Part shown: positions 36,862 through 45,195 of the stretch, in pieces
Position numbering within the stretch: the first letter of the stretch is position 1
Layout of the letters: every line of letters begins with the position of its first letter
Source: Bacillus mobilis
Lineage (GTDB): Bacteria > Bacillota > Bacilli > Bacillales > Bacillaceae_G
Assembly (NCBI RefSeq): GCF_001884045.1
Contig: NZ_MACF01000116.1
Coordinates: 1-64,000 of the forward strand
Direction: 5' to 3'
DNA: 64,000 nt
Translations under genes and position numbers: made by a program
Notes under the pieces: model-generated
Databases searched by the model: none
Seen by the model: only the letters and a program-made list of their open reading frames with translations
Told to the model about the DNA's origin: nothing

Positions 36862-37545
36862 ATGAAAAAAAGAGCGATATTGCTTTTGCTTATTATAATA
36901 ATAATGGGTACAGGTGTTAGTTTCATACATGCTAAGGGGCACAAAAATATATCAAAAGAGGATTTACGATTAGAAGGAAAAACAATTGTAATTGATCCGG
37001 GGCACGGTGGAGGAGATAGAGGGACGAAAGGAAAGAAATTTGGAACGGTTGAAAAAGAACTTAATTTAAAAGTAGCACAAAATATAAAGAAAGGATTAGA
37101 AGAAAGAACGGATGCAAAAGTTATATTAACACGCGAAAAAGATATGAGTTTACTTCCAGAAACAAAACAAAAAGAAGAATTACAAGCGCGTGTCAAAGTA
37201 GCGAAAGACCATGCGGCGGATCTTTATATTAGCATTCATCATGATGCTTTTGAGGATACAAATGTAAAAGGAGTAACAACTCATTATGGATCTAATAAAA
37301 GGAAAGATAAAAAATTAGCAAAGGTCGTACAAGAAGCTATTTTTGATCAAAATATAGACAGCCGAGATCGAGGCGTTCATGGCAGTGATTTTCTTGTCTT
37401 ACGAGAAAATCCTTCCCCGGCTATCTTAATTGAGTTAGGATTTACATCTAATGCCAGTGATGAAAAAAGAATGAATTCAGAAGAATTCCAGGCAAAATCG
37501 CAACAAGGTATTGTGGATGGCATTATTAATTATTTTATTATGTAA
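36862..37545 (+). CDS. N-acetylmuramoyl-L-alanine amidase (Amidase_3), secreted
   Basis: 227 residues. N-terminal hydrophobic signal/anchor (about 5-24, ending FIHAKG), then a zinc amidase domain (PF01520): VIDPGHGGGDRGTKG with the first zinc His, Glu in VEKELNLKVAQ, SIHHDAF with the second His pair, and the catalytic Glu in ILIELGFTSNASDE. It cleaves between muramic acid and the peptide stem of peptidoglycan. It is preceded by the same 18-base element as the two-component operon, so a common regulator is likely. Confidence 0.92.
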   Translation: MKKRAILLLLIIIIMGTGVSFIHAKGHKNISKEDLRLEGKTIVIDPGHGGGDRGTKGKKFGTVEKELNLKVAQNIKKGLEERTDAKVILTREKDMSLLPETKQKEELQARVKVAKDHAADLYISIHHDAFEDTNVKGVTTHYGSNKRKDKKLAKVVQEAIFDQNIDSRDRGVHGSDFLVLRENPSPAILIELGFTSNASDEKRMNSEEFQAKSQQGIVDGIINYFIM

Positions 37546-37561
37546 TAAAATAGGCAAGTAG

Positions 37562-37609
37562 AAAAATACTATTCTTTCTAAATCTTAATTAGAAAGAGTA
37601 GTATTTTTT
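37562..37609 (+). terminator. Terminator after the amidase gene
   Basis: AAAAATACTATTCTTTCTA/TTAGAAAGAGTAGTATTTTT, one mismatch, T-rich tail. Confidence 0.88.
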
Positions 37610-37681
37610 ATTTTGAGTGTATATCCAGTTTTCAAATTTAAGAATTAACTTAACTTTATTCTTTAACTGATTTCGACATTA

Positions 37682-37699
37682 TCTGCATTTTATCTTTAT
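37682..37699 (+). promoter_or_regulatory. Shared 18-base promoter element, copy 3 (deacetylase)
   Basis: TCTGCATTTTATCTTTAT, 101 bases before the ATG. The -10 is less clear (TATTAA or TAATCT at 8-10 bases). Confidence 0.7.
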
Positions 37700-37800
37700 C
37701 CATCTCTATTAATCTATTTATTGTAAACACCGGTTGAAACTAATAATTCAGCCTTACAAATAATGAATATGAAAATTAATAGGGAAAGGATCGGAAAATC

Positions 37801-38643
37801 ATGAAAGAATCGAAAAATAAGAAAAAAACAAGTGTAGTAACGAAGGCAATCATATCTTTAGGAGTTGTTTTAGCAACGACCTTTTTCACATTATTCTTAA
37901 TTGGGAAATGGAACTCTACTCCAGCGAAGGGAGTAGCTAATGAAAGTAGTAATCAAGTTAGTACGCAACAACAAGAAAAGAAAAAGGAAACACCACCAGC
38001 AAAACAGAAAAGACCTGATGGAAAACCGGTAGGAAAAGTTGTGTATTTAACATTCGATGACGGTCCTAGCGAACTAACTGGGAAATTTTTAGATGTACTA
38101 AAAGAGCAAAATGTTGCCTCGACATTTTTTATGCAAGGTAGTAATTTACAAAATACAGGTTTTCAGGAAAACGTAAAAAGAGCGGTGAAAGAAGGACATT
38201 ATATTGGTGCACATAGTATGACACATAATAGTGATAAGCTATACAAAAAGGGACAATTTGTACCGGAAATGAAAGAAACGTTAGCTCTTATCCATAATAT
38301 TACGGGTACAACGCCTAAACTAGTCCGTCCACCATATGGATCTGCACCAGGATTAAAGGGTGAGGAAATTCGTAATCAAATTGTAGAAGCAGCAATAAAA
38401 GTTTGGGATTGGACAATAGACTCAAATGATTGGAAATTAAAAGATAATTCAACTCAGATTATCGAAAATGTAAAGAAACAAACAACAGAAGAAGTAGAAG
38501 TTGTATTAATGCATGAAAAGGCGCAAACATTACATGCTCTTCCGGAAATCATTAAATTCTATAAGGAAAATGGATATGAATTTGGTGTTTACAATGATGC
38601 AGATCATTTTCGACTAAACTTCCAGAAAGATCAACGTCTATAG
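37801..38643 (+). CDS. Membrane-anchored polysaccharide deacetylase (NodB family)
   Basis: 280 residues. One N-terminal membrane helix (about 14-34), a Lys/Gln/Pro-rich linker, then a CE4 domain with all five motifs: TFDDGPS (1), HSMTH (2, metal His), RPPYGS (3), DSNDW (4) and LMHEK (5). Likely de-N-acetylates peptidoglycan or another GlcNAc-containing wall polymer outside the membrane. Monocistronic, with the shared 18-base element upstream, placing it in one regulon with the amidase. Confidence 0.92.
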   Translation: MKESKNKKKTSVVTKAIISLGVVLATTFFTLFLIGKWNSTPAKGVANESSNQVSTQQQEKKKETPPAKQKRPDGKPVGKVVYLTFDDGPSELTGKFLDVLKEQNVASTFFMQGSNLQNTGFQENVKRAVKEGHYIGAHSMTHNSDKLYKKGQFVPEMKETLALIHNITGTTPKLVRPPYGSAPGLKGEEIRNQIVEAAIKVWDWTIDSNDWKLKDNSTQIIENVKKQTTEEVEVVLMHEKAQTLHALPEIIKFYKENGYEFGVYNDADHFRLNFQKDQRL

Positions 38644-38699
38644 TATAAACATAAATATCTTAAAAAGTTTTTTTATTACTAAATCAATAATTAAGCCAA

Positions 38700-38738
38700 A
38701 AGTCGATTTCCTATACGATAAAGAAATCGGCTTTTTTT
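38700..38738 (+). terminator. Terminator after the deacetylase gene
   Basis: AGTCGATTTC/GAAATCGGCT stem followed by TTTTTTT. Confidence 0.8.
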
Positions 38739-39220
38739 ATGAAATTTTGCTTCGTGAATGAAGCTTGTGCTTTAAGGTGAATATATTGACCTTATTTTCA
38801 AATGACATTCGTATTACAAACTGTTTATAAAGGGATAGCGCCACACCTAGTAAGCTGATAAAAACAAAAGGAACTGAATTCTTAAATCGATGGGTATGTG
38901 GTGGTACGCGACTTATAAATATAATGAGGGAAATAGTGTGACATGAAAGAAGAAACAAGGTCTAAATTATATAAGAGTGTGTACCTTTTTAATCCCTTTG
39001 TATAAAATTATACTTTCAATTTCTAACGCTTTTAGGGTCTCCAGAGTTTATGAAAGATTATAACATTCAGTTGTTTCCCACATTTCTTTTGTTGAACATG
39101 TAGCAACAAACTGCTGAATTACCAAGGTTCACTGCGGATAAAATGTATATATTTTGTAAAAAATAAACTATTTACAATATAAAGAAAATTTGTTATTTTT
39201 TAAAAAAGTGGAGTGTTAAG
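38739..39220. other. Intergenic stretch with decayed inverted repeat, copy C
   Basis: No supported gene in about 480 bases. At 38834-38915 GATAGCGCCACACC...GCTGAT faces TTAAATCGATGGGTATGTGGTG, related to the ends of the 31034 element. The rest is AT-rich leader of the small Cys-rich gene. Confidence 0.4.
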
Positions 39221-39403
39221 ATGAGTGATTTATTAGGAGCTATAGTATGTGATGGTAGTGTTAGATATCATTGCAGTCCTAATTCTAAGTGTACATCTTA
39301 TATGGGTAATCATACTTATGATGTTTGGGATTATAAGGCTGGAAAATCTTGTGGGTCTACTGTGGTCTTTAGATGCTCATGTACAGTTGGTAAGCCGATT
39401 TAA
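39221..39403 (+). CDS. Small Cys-rich protein of unknown function
   Basis: 60 residues with six cysteines (10, 18, 24, 44, 52, 54), aromatic and Gly/Ser-rich. There is no typical signal peptide, although the first nine residues (MSDLLGAIV) could be a short leader-like segment. The ATG has a plausible SD (GTGGAGTG) eight or nine bases before it. The sequence does not match a family I recognise. It could be a disulfide-bonded secreted peptide, a bacteriocin-like product or a metal-binding protein; no processing or export gene is adjacent. Confidence 0.5.
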   Translation: MSDLLGAIVCDGSVRYHCSPNSKCTSYMGNHTYDVWDYKAGKSCGSTVVFRCSCTVGKPI

Positions 39404-39560
39404 GATGTTGCATTAAAATTAGTAGTTTATGGAAAAGTAAATGGGTGATAAAATGCATAAATTTATTTTTATATATCAATATCAGAATTTAAACTGCACT
39501 AGTTTACAAAACTAATACATTAGAAGAATAAAGAATTTCTTGATTAAAGGAGAGGGCTAG

Positions 39561-40490
39561 ATGGATATATTGAAGGCGGTTAAAAATAATATTGCTCAGA
39601 TCATTGTTGGAAATGACGCTGCAATTGAACTAGTCATGATTGCTTTGGTAGCAAACGGACATATCCTTTTAGAGGATGTTCCTGGAACAGGAAAAACATC
39701 ATTGGCAAAAAGTTTAGCAAGAAGTATAGATGGTAAGTTCCAACGTTTACAATTTACATCTGATACATTACCAGGTGATGTCATTGGTCTCGAATACTTT
39801 GATATGAAAGAATCTGATTTTAAAACTCGAATGGGTCCTGTTTTCGCAAATATCGCACTTGTAGATGAGATTAATCGTGCGGTACCTCGTACACAATCGG
39901 CCTTATTAGAAGTAATGGAGGAGCGTACTGTAACTATTTCTGGTCATACTTACAAATTGCCGAGCCCGTTTTTAGTAGTAGCTACACAAAATCCTTTGGA
40001 ATCATCTGGTACATTTCCACTCCCAGATGCACAATTGGATCGTTTTTTATTAACTGTTCGACAGGGGTATCCAAATAGGGAACATGAAAGAGAAATGCTA
40101 CGTAGATTTCGTCTAGGGAATCCAATGGAGTCTTTACAAAGTGTTTTATCATGTGAAGAGATTCTAGATTTACAACAACAAGCTCAGAATATTTTAATCC
40201 ACGAAGAAGTAGAAAACTATCTATTAGATATTGTTAAGGCTACTCGCGAACATAATTTGGTAGAAATTGGTGTTAGTCCGCGAGGTTCTTTAGCTTTTAT
40301 GCGTGCCGCCCAGTCAAGAGCATTATTAAATGGACGTAGTTATTGTACACCAGAAGACTTTCGATTTCTTGCAAAACCAGTTTGCTCACATCGATTAACG
40401 CTAACGATTGAAGGAGAAATGAAAACAACTAAGACACAAGTTATACAAGAAATTTTAGAAACTGTATCAGCTCCAGTGGAGTCAGTCTGA
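39561..40490 (+). CDS. MoxR-family AAA+ ATPase
   Basis: 309 residues. Walker A EDVPGTGKTSLAKSLA, Walker B FANIALVDEINRA, and sensor 1 LVVATQNPLESSGTFPLPDAQLDRF, all typical of the AAA_3 MoxR type. MoxR ATPases act as chaperones or maturation factors for von Willebrand/DUF58-type partners, such as the product of the next gene, which starts at the last base of this stop codon. SD AAAGGAGAGGG before ATG. Substrate of the complex is unknown. Confidence 0.93.
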   Translation: MDILKAVKNNIAQIIVGNDAAIELVMIALVANGHILLEDVPGTGKTSLAKSLARSIDGKFQRLQFTSDTLPGDVIGLEYFDMKESDFKTRMGPVFANIALVDEINRAVPRTQSALLEVMEERTVTISGHTYKLPSPFLVVATQNPLESSGTFPLPDAQLDRFLLTVRQGYPNREHEREMLRRFRLGNPMESLQSVLSCEEILDLQQQAQNILIHEEVENYLLDIVKATREHNLVEIGVSPRGSLAFMRAAQSRALLNGRSYCTPEDFRFLAKPVCSHRLTLTIEGEMKTTKTQVIQEILETVSAPVESV

Positions 40491-41584
40491 TGGAGACTAT
40501 CGTTATAAAACATCGTATAGCAGAGTTATCTAGTATTATAGTATTTATAATTATAACTGTTATTCTTTGGTTAATTTATCAAAATTTCGTTGTATTTCTT
40601 TTGTTGTTTTCTTATTTTTTATTAATTGGATTTGCCCATTGGTATGTTAGTAAAATCTCTAAAGTAAAATGGAGAATTGTACAGTATCATGAGCGGCTTT
40701 TTATTGATGAAAAGGGACATTGTAAAATATATATTCAAAATGATATGAAAATGCCTATTCCCTTTCTCAATTTCTGCTTTCGTTCACAAAGAGGGATAGA
40801 CTGGCATATAAAAGAAAACTGGGTAAAGCATGGAAACTTTTATAGTATTCCATTATCTCTTTCGAAAAATGAGGAGATTGTCATTGATTTGTATGCGCAA
40901 GCTAAGCAACGTGGTAAATGGAAATGGGATCATATAGAAATTGTAATGAGTGATCCTTTTCGCCTCGTTACTTTACATTATACATACAAATATAAACAAG
41001 TGCCTTTATTTCATGTTTATCCAAGAATCGCGAAGGTAACTATCCCAGAAACGAAGCGATGGCAACAAGGGTACCGTACAGCAACGGTTTCGCCTTTATA
41101 TAACGAAACAAAAATTATAGGTGTAAAACCATATGAAGGAGAAGCGTTTCGGTCTATTCATTGGGGAGCAACTGCAAGAACAGGAGTATTAAGTGCTAAA
41201 AAATACGAACCTTCGCAAGGGGACCGTTATGCGATTTATCTCAATCTTGTTGGTAAGAATTCTTATACATGGCGTACAGATATAGAATGGCTAATTGAGG
41301 TAACGACTGGGGTGTGTAAGCAGTTACTTGTACAAGATTGCTCTTTTGAACTATGGGTAAATAGTGTACATAATAACGGTATTTTACAAATCCGTTCGGG
41401 AGGAAATCGCTCACAATTATATAAGGCTTTACAATTGTTGTCTACAATTACGGAAAACGACCAGCCTGTGTCCTCAGAGGTATTTTATAAAACCGGTTTC
41501 CGAAAGCAAGAACCGGGTGCTATCCCACTTATAATTGGATATCCACCAAAGCAGCAAACAAACTGGTTGCAGGTTGTAAAATAG
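40490..41584 (+). CDS. DUF58 domain protein, membrane-anchored
   Basis: 364 residues. Two adjacent membrane helices (about 15-55) precede a cytosolic part with the DUF58 core motif GVKPYEGEAFRSIHWGATARTGVL (PF01882). It overlaps the moxR stop (TGATGG), so the two are co-translated. DUF58 proteins pair with MoxR ATPases and transglutaminase-like membrane proteins in an uncharacterised envelope-related complex. Confidence 0.9.
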   Translation: METIVIKHRIAELSSIIVFIIITVILWLIYQNFVVFLLLFSYFLLIGFAHWYVSKISKVKWRIVQYHERLFIDEKGHCKIYIQNDMKMPIPFLNFCFRSQRGIDWHIKENWVKHGNFYSIPLSLSKNEEIVIDLYAQAKQRGKWKWDHIEIVMSDPFRLVTLHYTYKYKQVPLFHVYPRIAKVTIPETKRWQQGYRTATVSPLYNETKIIGVKPYEGEAFRSIHWGATARTGVLSAKKYEPSQGDRYAIYLNLVGKNSYTWRTDIEWLIEVTTGVCKQLLVQDCSFELWVNSVHNNGILQIRSGGNRSQLYKALQLLSTITENDQPVSSEVFYKTGFRKQEPGAIPLIIGYPPKQQTNWLQVVK

Positions 41585-41596
41585 AAAGGAGATAGT

Positions 41597-42292
41597 ATGG
41601 ACAAGTGGATGGTTGCTAGGTTTCGCTTAATTGTATTTTGTATTACTATAATTGTTGCCTTTTTTCTAACACAAGGAGCCCTATATTCACGCGAAATATT
41701 TCAGGAATGGATGATTAATAACACAAAATTTTATCTTATAGATGGTTTTGCAGAAACGTTGACCGGTGGAAAGGGTAAGGAAGACTTTTATGGTGAAGCG
41801 AATAATAAATCGGATGACGAAAAGGGCGGGAAATTATGGATTGATGAACCTAGAGAACCGGGGGATGAAAGTTCACACATTCCTCTTTTAAAGGGAGAAA
41901 TTACATCTAAGAATAATATAATAATTTACTCTTGTATTATCATATTATTTATTGTTGGACTCATTTATAAGTCCAGAAGAAATAAAAAACAATTGCTACA
42001 AGATAAGATAGATGAAAACCCCCTCCCGTACCAAATAGATCAATCTCCTATTGGAAAGAAAAAAATAAATGCATTGCCTCATAATCCTATACGTGCTGAA
42101 TTAGTGAAATGGGAACGGAATTTGCCATTATCTAAACAAAGACGTTCCTATGAAACGATTCAACAATGGTTAACACGTATCGGTTGTTCACATGAAATTG
42201 TAGAAGTGTACGAGAAAATTCGTTATGGGGATCTAGCCTTTACTCCAGGTGAAAAACAATTTATACATGAATGGATACAAAAACATATATAA
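41597..42292 (+). CDS. Membrane protein with DUF4129-like C-terminus
   Basis: 231 residues. Helix about 10-28, acidic extracellular segment (about 30-110), second helix about 113-132, then a cytosolic tail with the DUF4129 pattern PIRAELVKWERNLPL...ETIQQWLTRIG...EKIRYGDLAFTPGE. In most MoxR-DUF58 operons this tail is the end of a large transglutaminase-core protein (TgpA type). Here the transglutaminase region is absent. SD AAAGGAG; 12 bases after the DUF58 gene. Confidence 0.75.
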   Translation: MDKWMVARFRLIVFCITIIVAFFLTQGALYSREIFQEWMINNTKFYLIDGFAETLTGGKGKEDFYGEANNKSDDEKGGKLWIDEPREPGDESSHIPLLKGEITSKNNIIIYSCIIILFIVGLIYKSRRNKKQLLQDKIDENPLPYQIDQSPIGKKKINALPHNPIRAELVKWERNLPLSKQRRSYETIQQWLTRIGCSHEIVEVYEKIRYGDLAFTPGEKQFIHEWIQKHI

Positions 42293-42711
42293 GCTGTAGA
42301 ATGATATAATCGGATTGACTTAAGTCAGAAAAAAAGATGGGAAAAAATCGTATGCCATCGTTTGGGGAGTACGGCCTTTAGTGCTACAGTTGATTCAACT
42401 GTAGCAGAGCTATTAAAAAGAGAAAGAGTCTACTCATCAGAGTAGGCTCTTTCATTTGTGTATTATGTCACAAGAACTCCCTTACTTTCTCCGGAATGTC
42501 CTTTTTAGAAATCTATGCAACAAAGCCTTTATAGTAAGCGTATCTTGTTGGGAATGATTAAAAATTCCATATTGTAATATAAAAAATCGCTATGATATGA
42601 AAGGATACCTTGCAACAATCCCAATAAATTCTTCTCAATAATTGAAAATAAAATCAATCCAGATTATTATATTGTTATTGTAAATTTATTTTATTGAAGG
42701 AGGATACATAA
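42293..42711. other. Intergenic stretch with palindrome and terminator
   Basis: No convincing gene. A 23-base perfect palindrome with 11-base arms, GCTACAGTTGA-T-TCAACTGTAGC (42383-42405), is followed by a terminator at 42421-42453. The remainder up to the mpsC SD (AAGGAGG at about 42698) is AT-rich. Confidence 0.5.
42421..42453 (+). terminator. Terminator downstream of the MoxR operon
   Basis: AGAAAGAGTCTACTC/GAGTAGGCTCTTTC, the same hairpin family as at 4263, 20464 and 23647. Confidence 0.75.
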
Positions 42712-43074
42712 ATGAAAAACTCAAAAGGTTCTATTGAATCAGAGATAAGTAAAGCAATTACTCACTGGGAAAAGGACTATCTAGGACGCGGGTCTATATC
42801 CGTTAAGACAGATATATTACGGGATATGATTATTGTAAATTTACAAGGTATTTTAACGCCGGCTGAATATACTGTGTGCGAAACAAAAGACGGTATGCTA
42901 ACGATAAAGAAAAATCGTTCGGAGCTAGTTGAATCTGGAATTGAAGATTTAAAAGAGATTATACTAGAATTAACTGGAGAGAAAGTGAAAAGCTTTCATA
43001 CGGATATAAGTTCCCGTACAGGTGAACGAGTAATGATTTTTAAATTGCTTCATAATCTTGAGGAGAAGTTTTAA
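42712..43074 (+). CDS. mpsC: MpsC-like protein (DUF2294)
   Basis: 120 residues, soluble, single PF10057-type domain: IESEISKAITHWEKDYLGRGS, the conserved stretch DMIIVNLQGILTPAEYTVC and a DISSRTGERVMIFKL end. In Staphylococcus the homologue is encoded with mpsA and mpsB, the bicarbonate/membrane-potential system. Here mpsA and mpsB follow after about 590 bases in the same direction, which supports a functional link. SD AAGGAGG. Biochemical role unknown. Confidence 0.85.
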   Translation: MKNSKGSIESEISKAITHWEKDYLGRGSISVKTDILRDMIIVNLQGILTPAEYTVCETKDGMLTIKKNRSELVESGIEDLKEIILELTGEKVKSFHTDISSRTGERVMIFKLLHNLEEKF

Positions 43075-43662
43075 AAATAAAAAACATCTTAAGATTAGTG
43101 GAAGGATTAAGAAACCTACAAGTTTTGCATTTTATTAACATACTAACAATTAAAAATTTGAAGTTATTTAGGTATAATAAATCTTAAAAACGGATAAATA
43201 AATTGACAAACTATTTAATATGGTTTATCTTATAATTGTTTTAAAAAATTGATAGATGCTCATTTTAACAGTTTTCTATAATTAAGGCTTTAGCATTTTT
43301 TTAATATGTAATATTGACTAAATGAAAAAGTTTCTTAATTAAAAGATAGCGTATAACATAAATTGATATATTGATTGCATAATCTAGGAGATCAGAAATA
43401 TACTTTTCTTTTTAATAGGAGTAATACATACATTCCTTTATAAAATGGGAGCTCTTCAAAAAAACTTTATTGAAGTTAGTTGAAGGGAAACCGACAATCT
43501 CCATAATTCAATGATGATATAAAATCATTGAATTATGGAAGTTGTCGGTTTTTTTTATGGAAAAAAACGATGTACTAAAAAGAGTGAATGAAATTTGAAA
43601 TTAAAAAACTATCTTAAAAGAAATTTTTATAGGTTATTTTCGTTTGGAAGGGAGTATTGTAC
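43075..43662. other. Long leader between mpsC and mpsA
   Basis: 588 bases without a supported ORF. Very AT-rich, with TTGAAG-type inverted bits at 43453-43484 and the strong terminator at 43488-43556 about 105 bases before mpsA. Candidate site for a small RNA or transcription attenuation. Confidence 0.45.
43488..43556 (+). terminator. Strong terminator in the mpsA leader
   Basis: AAACCGACAA.CTCCATAATTCAATGAT pairs with ATCATTGAATTATGGAAGTTGTCGGTTT (two short arms each side), ending in eight T. No gene ends immediately before it; mpsC stops 414 bases upstream. Confidence 0.85.
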
Positions 43663-45195
43663 ATGTTAATTTCGCTGAGTTCATCGACACTGTTAACATT
43701 ATTTTTTATGGCGCTTAGTGCTTCTTGGCTAAGTGGATTATTGTTTTTACATGCAAGGATGCCTTTACGTTTTGTTCATATCCATATTGGTATCGCTGCA
43801 TTGCCTTCGTTAGTTTCTTTACTCGCACTTGTTAATCACAATGGAGATAGCGTTGTAGGGCCTTGGCATTTAGATACTTTAGCTTGGTTCATGGCTTTCT
43901 TTGTTCTTACAATTGGTTTAATCATTCAGCGTTTTTCTGTACGTTACTTACTGGGAGATCGCTCATATCGAAAATACTTTGCACTTTTTACATGTACTAC
44001 AGGTGTATCTTCGGTTGCATGGTTAAGTAATGATCTTCGTTTCATGATTATTTGTTGGGGAGCAACTCTTATAGGATTGGTTTTACTCATCGGGCTAAAT
44101 AAAGGGTGGAAAGTAGTTAGCGAAGCAACAAAAACTTCTAGTTATTTATTTACAATAAGCTGGATCGCTTTGCTAGTAGCTATCATCTGGCTTTTTCAAG
44201 TCACTGGACAGTGGCAGTTAACATCAGTTTTAACGAATGAAAATGTAGCTCAATTTGGAACATTGGAGAAAACAGGAATTAACTTATTGATTATAGTAGC
44301 TGTGATGATTCCAGCAGCACAATGGCCTTTTCAAAGATGGTTAATTGAGTCAGCTGTTGCTCCAACTCCTGTTTCTGCTATTATGCATGCTGGTTTAGTA
44401 AATGCTGGCGGTATCATGTTAACTAGATTTTCACCTCTTTTTCATGATGATATTGCACAAATCATTTTACTAATTTTCTCAAGTATTTCTATCTTAATAG
44501 GTACAGGAATTAGCCTAGTTCAAGTTGATTATAAACGTCAACTAGTGGGGTCAACTATTGCACAAATGGGGTTTATGCTTATTCAATGCGCATTAGGAGC
44601 CTATTTAGCGGCTGTTATTCATTTAATTTTACATGGTTTGTTTAAAGCTACACTGTTTTTACAAGCTGGTTCTTCCGTGCAACGTTTTGGGGCAGTGAAG
44701 CAGTCTAATGAAGGGATATCTAATTTATGGATTATGGTCGGACGTGTTTTCGGATTATTTATAGCGATTGCTTTTTGGTTTACGACTTCTGGAGAAGGGT
44801 ATCAATTAGTTAGTGCGTTCATCTTAGGGTGGTCATTGTACTTTTCATGGAAACAACTTGTTGTTTTCGGAGAGGGAAGAATGGGACGAATTGTTGGCGT
44901 ATTTATTTTAGCTGGATTTTCTCTCATTTACTTTACCGTTCATAACTCGCTTTATAAATGGTTGCATACTGACATGTATCAAAATGTTCAACCTTCAGCT
45001 TCAGCCGTTATTTTTGTTATATGTCTCTTATTATTTGGTAGTGCTATTAATACTCTCGTTACTCGTAATCAATCCTCTACAATATTTGCTGTAGTGTATC
45101 TTTGGTTCGTTCGAGTAGGTGAGGCGAGACAAAAGTCAGTAGAAAGTCATCCAAGCTATCTGAAACATTATGTATCAAAGGGAGGTAATCAGTGA
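43663..45195 (+). CDS. mpsA: MpsA/DabB, NuoL-like proton-translocating subunit
   Basis: 510 residues, about 14 membrane helices, NADH-quinone oxidoreductase chain 5 (Proton_antipo_M) family. Conserved segments are AAQWPFQRWLIESAVAPTPVSAIMHAGLVNAGGIML and VQVDYKRQLVGSTIAQMGFML with HLILHGLFKATLFL. With MpsB it forms an ion-gradient-driven dissolved inorganic carbon concentrating system. ATG 43663 is preferred over TTG 43657 by SD spacing (GGAAGGGAG). Its stop overlaps the mpsB start (TGATG). Confidence 0.92.
   Translation: MLISLSSSTLLTLFFMALSASWLSGLLFLHARMPLRFVHIHIGIAALPSLVSLLALVNHNGDSVVGPWHLDTLAWFMAFFVLTIGLIIQRFSVRYLLGDRSYRKYFALFTCTTGVSSVAWLSNDLRFMIICWGATLIGLVLLIGLNKGWKVVSEATKTSSYLFTISWIALLVAIIWLFQVTGQWQLTSVLTNENVAQFGTLEKTGINLLIIVAVMIPAAQWPFQRWLIESAVAPTPVSAIMHAGLVNAGGIMLTRFSPLFHDDIAQIILLIFSSISILIGTGISLVQVDYKRQLVGSTIAQMGFMLIQCALGAYLAAVIHLILHGLFKATLFLQAGSSVQRFGAVKQSNEGISNLWIMVGRVFGLFIAIAFWFTTSGEGYQLVSAFILGWSLYFSWKQLVVFGEGRMGRIVGVFILAGFSLIYFTVHNSLYKWLHTDMYQNVQPSASAVIFVICLLLFGSAINTLVTRNQSSTIFAVVYLWFVRVGEARQKSVESHPSYLKHYVSKGGNQ

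Noticed and set aside
36798-37196. 132-codon minus-strand frame opposite the amidase
   Set aside because: Low-complexity Phe/Ser/Pro composition typical of antisense reading of an AT-rich gene.
43075-43662. Known riboswitch (T-box, SAM, etc.) before mpsA
   Set aside because: No recognisable conserved core seen by eye; only the terminator is clear.
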